DNA from: Natronolimnobius sp. AArcel1
GTDB taxonomy: Archaea > Halobacteriota > Halobacteria > Halobacteriales > Natrialbaceae
Length of the DNA: 64,000 nt
Direction of reading: 5' to 3'
NCBI RefSeq assembly: GCF_011043775.1
Contig: NZ_JAAKXY010000005.1
Coordinates: forward strand, 186,001 to 250,000
In this document: piece after piece, positions 61,538-64,000 of the stretch
How positions within the stretch are numbered: position 1 is the stretch's first letter
Layout: every line of letters begins with the position of its first letter
The notes under the pieces: model-generated
Told to the model about the DNA's origin: nothing
The model's input: the letters and a program-made list of their open reading frames with translations, nothing else
The model's database searches: none
Program-made: the position numbers and the translations under genes

Positions 61538-61620
61538 GAAGGAGTAGGGTGGGGGTAGTTTACTTCTCTCTCCCCTATACATCACTTTCAAATACTGTTT
61601 TGATCATAGATAATTTCGGT

Positions 61621-61991
61621 ACCAAACCGGCGTGATCGCCCATTCATAATTGGGTTCTGAAAGCCGAACTCCAGTCCACAGACGGAACACAACCGGATCA
61701 CGTCGAGGTCGACGGGACCATGATCCAACTTGCTACTCAGCGCTACTGACTGTACACCGCTGCCAATTCGAAACGAACGTATTTCTCCACGTGAGCTTCT
61801 ATTCCGCGCGAGTAATAGCTCTTATTTCGAGGTCTGTCTCTGAGTTTCGGGAGAAACACGATGTCGATAACGCCGGTTTCTCGTCGGTTCTACACCGTGG
61901 CTTGAAGTGGTCTCTTACGACCACGGGCTCTGGTTTCGATACGAAAAATATAGAGCTCAGAATACGACTGAATATATTTCTTAAGAGATAG
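61621..61991 (+). pseudogene. IS6-type (ISH) DDE transposase remnant
   Basis: Pieces of an IS6-family transposase are spread over several frames: WVLKAELQSTDGTQPDHVEVDGTMIQLATQRY with the DDE strand (VEVDGT in place of VAVDET), a stop where the conserved Trp would be (RY-stop-LYTAANSK), then the segment EFREKHDVDNA and a late segment around 61900 resembling the post-Asp helix. There are multiple frameshifts and stops, so it is non-functional. Terminal repeats were not identified. Confidence 0.7.
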
Positions 61992-62133
61992 TATGGTGGA
62001 TATGTAGATAACTTGCTTTATTAGCTTGTTTTCTCTCAAACGAGCGACGAATAACGCGTGTCTTTCGAAGTGAGACTCGAACGCTTCTCACAAGGTGTTG
62101 TCTCCAACCGGTTATAACGCGATCAACGAACGT

Positions 62134-62790
62134 CTACGGCCACCGCTGGAGTTCGACTTCTGGGTATTTGTCGACCCAATCATCGGACTCAACTTTTGCA
62201 CGTTCGTGAATGCGGTGCAGTTCGCGTATCGCATCGTCGTGTTCATCCACACGAATGTCGTGATGCAGTGAGGGTGTGTCCGGATCGTACACCTTGATGG
62301 CACAACTTTGAGCTGTGTCCCGACGCTTGTCACCTCCTGCCTCTTCACCTGCTCGCAGGGCAGCGAGGAGTCGCTCGTCGAGTGACAGTTCGGAATCCCT
62401 CTCAAAGACTTCCGACATCTTCTCAACTACCTCTGGTCCGGCTAGCATATTTCCGGCAACGGTGTACGTCTCACCATCGATGTGACCGAACCAGTCAACA
62501 CAGTCATTCCCTGAGAAGACGACCGAATTGCCCCACTGATCAACGCCGTGAACCTGTCGGTGCGACGCATCATCGTCTTTCTCGAGCAGTGTTTCGACTG
62601 CATTGTCGATGCTACACTCTTGGTCGAGGAGTCGAGTCGATTTGACACCGATCGGTGTATTGACCATCGACTGTGTCGCAACTACACCGTTGCGCGAAAG
62701 AAACGGTGCAGTCGATCCAACACCGATTGCTTTCGTCGCAATCGCGACCCCGTGATTCTCTCCGTCTGTTGCACAGATTGAGTACGTCAT
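62134..62790 (-). CDS. DUF1028 family protein
   Basis: A 218-residue protein of the DUF1028 family, which has an N-terminal nucleophile (Ntn)-hydrolase-like fold and is commonly found in hydrolase or peptidase contexts. The start at 62790 (MTYSICATDGENHGVAIATKAIGVGS) is fixed by the family N-terminus, where a Ser/Thr follows the Met and could be the nucleophile after processing. Other family segments: LLDQECSIDNAVETLLEKDDDASHRQVHGVD, YTVAGNMLAGPEVVEKM and LDERLLAALRAGEEAGGDKR. It is 1 bp downstream of a 43-residue membrane protein gene and behind a symporter gene, so the three form one transcript. Substrate unknown; processing of an imported amide or peptide is plausible. Confidence 0.9.
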   Translation of the reverse strand: MTYSICATDGENHGVAIATKAIGVGSTAPFLSRNGVVATQSMVNTPIGVKSTRLLDQECSIDNAVETLLEKDDDASHRQVHGVDQWGNSVVFSGNDCVDWFGHIDGETYTVAGNMLAGPEVVEKMSEVFERDSELSLDERLLAALRAGEEAGGDKRRDTAQSCAIKVYDPDTPSLHHDIRVDEHDDAIRELHRIHERAKVESDDWVDKYPEVELQRWP

Positions 62791-62791
62791 C

Positions 62792-62923
62792 TTACCAGAT
62801 CTCCTTACGACGGAACTCGTAGACAGTGTACGCAATGATGACTGCCGACATAACGACCGTTCCAAGGATGCCTAATAACACCACACCGGTGAATACCTCG
62901 AGACTCACTTGTAGCGGAATCAT
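62792..62923 (-). CDS. 43-residue single-span membrane microprotein
   Basis: The reading frame from ATG 62923 to TAA 62792 encodes MIPLQVSLEVFTGVVLLGIL, then a continuing hydrophobic segment (GTVVMSAVIIAYTVYEF) and the basic tail RRKEIW. It is one or two short membrane spans with a positively charged cytoplasmic end. Its ATG overlaps the TGA of the symporter gene (ATGA), and its stop is 1 bp before the DUF1028 start codon, which argues strongly for translation. Small partner proteins are known for some SSS symporters (for example the short subunits near acetate or pantothenate symporters), so a role as accessory subunit is likely by analogy. Confidence 0.75.
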   Translation of the reverse strand: MIPLQVSLEVFTGVVLLGILGTVVMSAVIIAYTVYEFRRKEIW

Positions 62924-64000
62924 TCGTTCTCACCTCCGATTGGTGTCCCAACTTCGCGTAGTCGTTCCCACTCGAATTCTCCCGGTCGGAGGAGGGAGAT
63001 ACCGTACGTCAACACGAAGGAGACCCATCCACTCGCGATGACACCCTGGAGATCTCCGACCGTGAAGTACACCCAGTAGCCTACAGTCGTCGCAGCAATG
63101 ACTGCTATCATGACTGCTGTTGGGTTGGTCTTTTCCCACCAGAGACCGGCGATGATTGGGAAGAGGAACGCGGCATTGATAACGCCTAGGAAGACCAACA
63201 TCTGTAACATAGTCAGAATCTGGGGGAGACTCAGCAACAGCCCGAAAATACCGACGGCGACGGTCAGGTATTTCCCGTACTGGAGGAGTTCCTCGCTGGT
63301 TGCGTCCTCATCAACGTTCGAGGCAATATCGTTCATAATGAGCGTTGAGAGTGAATTGATACTTGCGGCAGTCGTGGAACACAACGCGCTCCAAACTGCA
63401 ATAAGGAAGAGCCACCCAGCCATCTCTCCGCCGTATATTTCCGCAACGAGCGGTGCGACCTGATTGATTTGATCAGGGGAATCGCCGAAGGCCAAGGCAA
63501 CGAACGCCAAACTTGCAACGGCAACCGGAACGAGGCTCCATCCGATACCGCTCAGTGAAAACGTTTTCACAACGACGTCACGACGAATCGCGTATGCGCG
63601 CTGCCAGAACGTATTGTCCATAAACACTTCTCCTGTCCCGACTATTGCGAATCCGAACAAGAATAGTAGTGCTGCCGGTTCAAAGAGACTGAGTGTCTCT
63701 GGAGCGTTCTGCATCATTCCCTCGTAAGTGGGCTCAAATCCAACGTTGAGGTACACGAGTGGTGGAACTATGAGGGCTACCAAGAGAATAAGCAGAACCT
63801 GAAAGTATGCTACTCCGGCGACACTCCGAAACCCGCCAAAGTATGAGTAGGTGATAACTGTAATAAAGGTCAAGAAAACAGCGATATAATACGGAATCTC
63901 GAATATTTGCTCGAGTAGCACACCGCCGCCAACGCCTTGAGTAACGATCATTCCAAGAATGTATATGATCAGTAACACGAGGAAGAGATAGTAGTTCCGA
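62920..64000 (-). CDS. Sodium:solute symporter (SSS family), 5' end beyond window
   Basis: Partial integral membrane symporter; 360 codons lie in the window and the frame continues beyond 64000 (RNYYLFLVLL precedes the first internal GTG). Hydrophobic helices with SSS-typical segments are visible: SYFGGFRSVAGVAYFQVLLIL (the family's GG region), GFAIVGTGEVFMDNTFWQRAYAIRRD, WSALCSTTAASINSLSTLIMNDI with the Ser/Thr-rich sodium-site helix, and LPQILTMLQMLVFLGVINAAF. The C-terminus is short and ends GGENE. Transport of a carboxylate or small organic compound with sodium is expected; substrate unknown. First gene of the trio with the 43-residue protein and DUF1028. Confidence 0.93.
   Translation of the reverse strand, partial: RNYYLFLVLLIIYILGMIVTQGVGGGVLLEQIFEIPYYIAVFLTFITVITYSYFGGFRSVAGVAYFQVLLILLVALIVPPLVYLNVGFEPTYEGMMQNAPETLSLFEPAALLFLFGFAIVGTGEVFMDNTFWQRAYAIRRDVVVKTFSLSGIGWSLVPVAVASLAFVALAFGDSPDQINQVAPLVAEIYGGEMAGWLFLIAVWSALCSTTAASINSLSTLIMNDIASNVDEDATSEELLQYGKYLTVAVGIFGLLLSLPQILTMLQMLVFLGVINAAFLFPIIAGLWWEKTNPTAVMIAVIAATTVGYWVYFTVGDLQGVIASGWVSFVLTYGISLLRPGEFEWERLREVGTPIGGENE

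Overview
This window is chromosomal or large-replicon DNA of a halophilic archaeon (class Halobacteria, probably a Natrialbales-type organism). Evidence from the sequence: proteins are strongly acidic (Asp/Glu rich, Lys poor), CTCGAG is very frequent, two solute-binding proteins carry a Tat twin arginine plus lipobox, one giant surface protein ends in a PGF-CTERM-like tail, many genes look leaderless with a TATA-like box about 26 nt before the ATG, and families typical of haloarchaea (IclR regulators, PAS/REC histidine kinases, HalX-like coils) are common. No rRNA, tRNA or CRISPR array was seen.

Layout. 0.2-4.8 kb: an IclR regulator, two tiny zinc-ribbon proteins and a REC-PAS-PAS-PAS histidine kinase. 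5.5-13 kb: an MFS transporter and a pentose module (RbsD pyranase diverging from a DeoC-type aldolase and a PfkB kinase), followed by a CUT2-type sugar ABC importer (binding protein, single-domain ATPase, permease). 13-39.5 kb: a long carbohydrate island with two IclR regulators, four Gfo/Idh/MocA oxidoreductases, an aldose-epimerase-like protein, a GH88-type unsaturated uronyl hydrolase, an enolase-superfamily sugar-acid dehydratase, an AGE-family isomerase, an L-rhamnose mutarotase-type protein, an amidohydrolase-2 lactonase-type protein, three binding or transport genes of a second CUT2 importer, two SDRs and a broken PfkB kinase. Interleaved with these are acyl-CoA genes: two CaiB/BaiF CoA-transferases, an acyl-CoA synthetase, an enoyl-CoA hydratase and a MaoC dehydratase. 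40.6-45.3 kb: a signalling block (7TM-PAS histidine kinase, a REC-kinase lacking its phosphoacceptor His, DUF3006, an HxlR-receiver fusion). 45.4-55.8 kb: one giant surface protein of about 3460 residues. 55.8-60.8 kb: an MBL-fold lipoprotein, a three-gene UxaA-type dehydratase operon and an alpha/beta hydrolase. 60.8-62 kb: a transposon graveyard (TnpB remnant with hairpin-rich 3' flank, IS6-type transposase remnant). 62.1-64 kb: DUF1028 protein, a 43-residue membrane protein and a sodium:solute symporter cut by the window end.

How it works together (inference). The window looks like a regulon-rich region for taking up and breaking down pentoses, deoxy-sugars and uronic-type sugars: importers bring sugars in, mutarotases, epimerases and Gfo/Idh/SDR enzymes convert or oxidise them, lactonase and enolase-superfamily or UxaA-type dehydratases process sugar acids, and aldolase or acyl-CoA enzymes feed central metabolism.

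The most unusual items are: (1) the UxaA operon, in which two UxaA-C paralogues have lost complementary sets of conserved motifs, so that together they reconstitute one active-site complement; (2) three 86-bp copies of a palindromic element whose inner hairpin keeps pairing through compensatory changes; (3) a receiver-kinase with Gln in place of the phosphoacceptor His; (4) a microprotein translationally coupled to a symporter; (5) a family-1 solute-binding protein without any export signal; and (6) an HxlR-receiver-coil fusion with a perfect palindrome over its own start codon.
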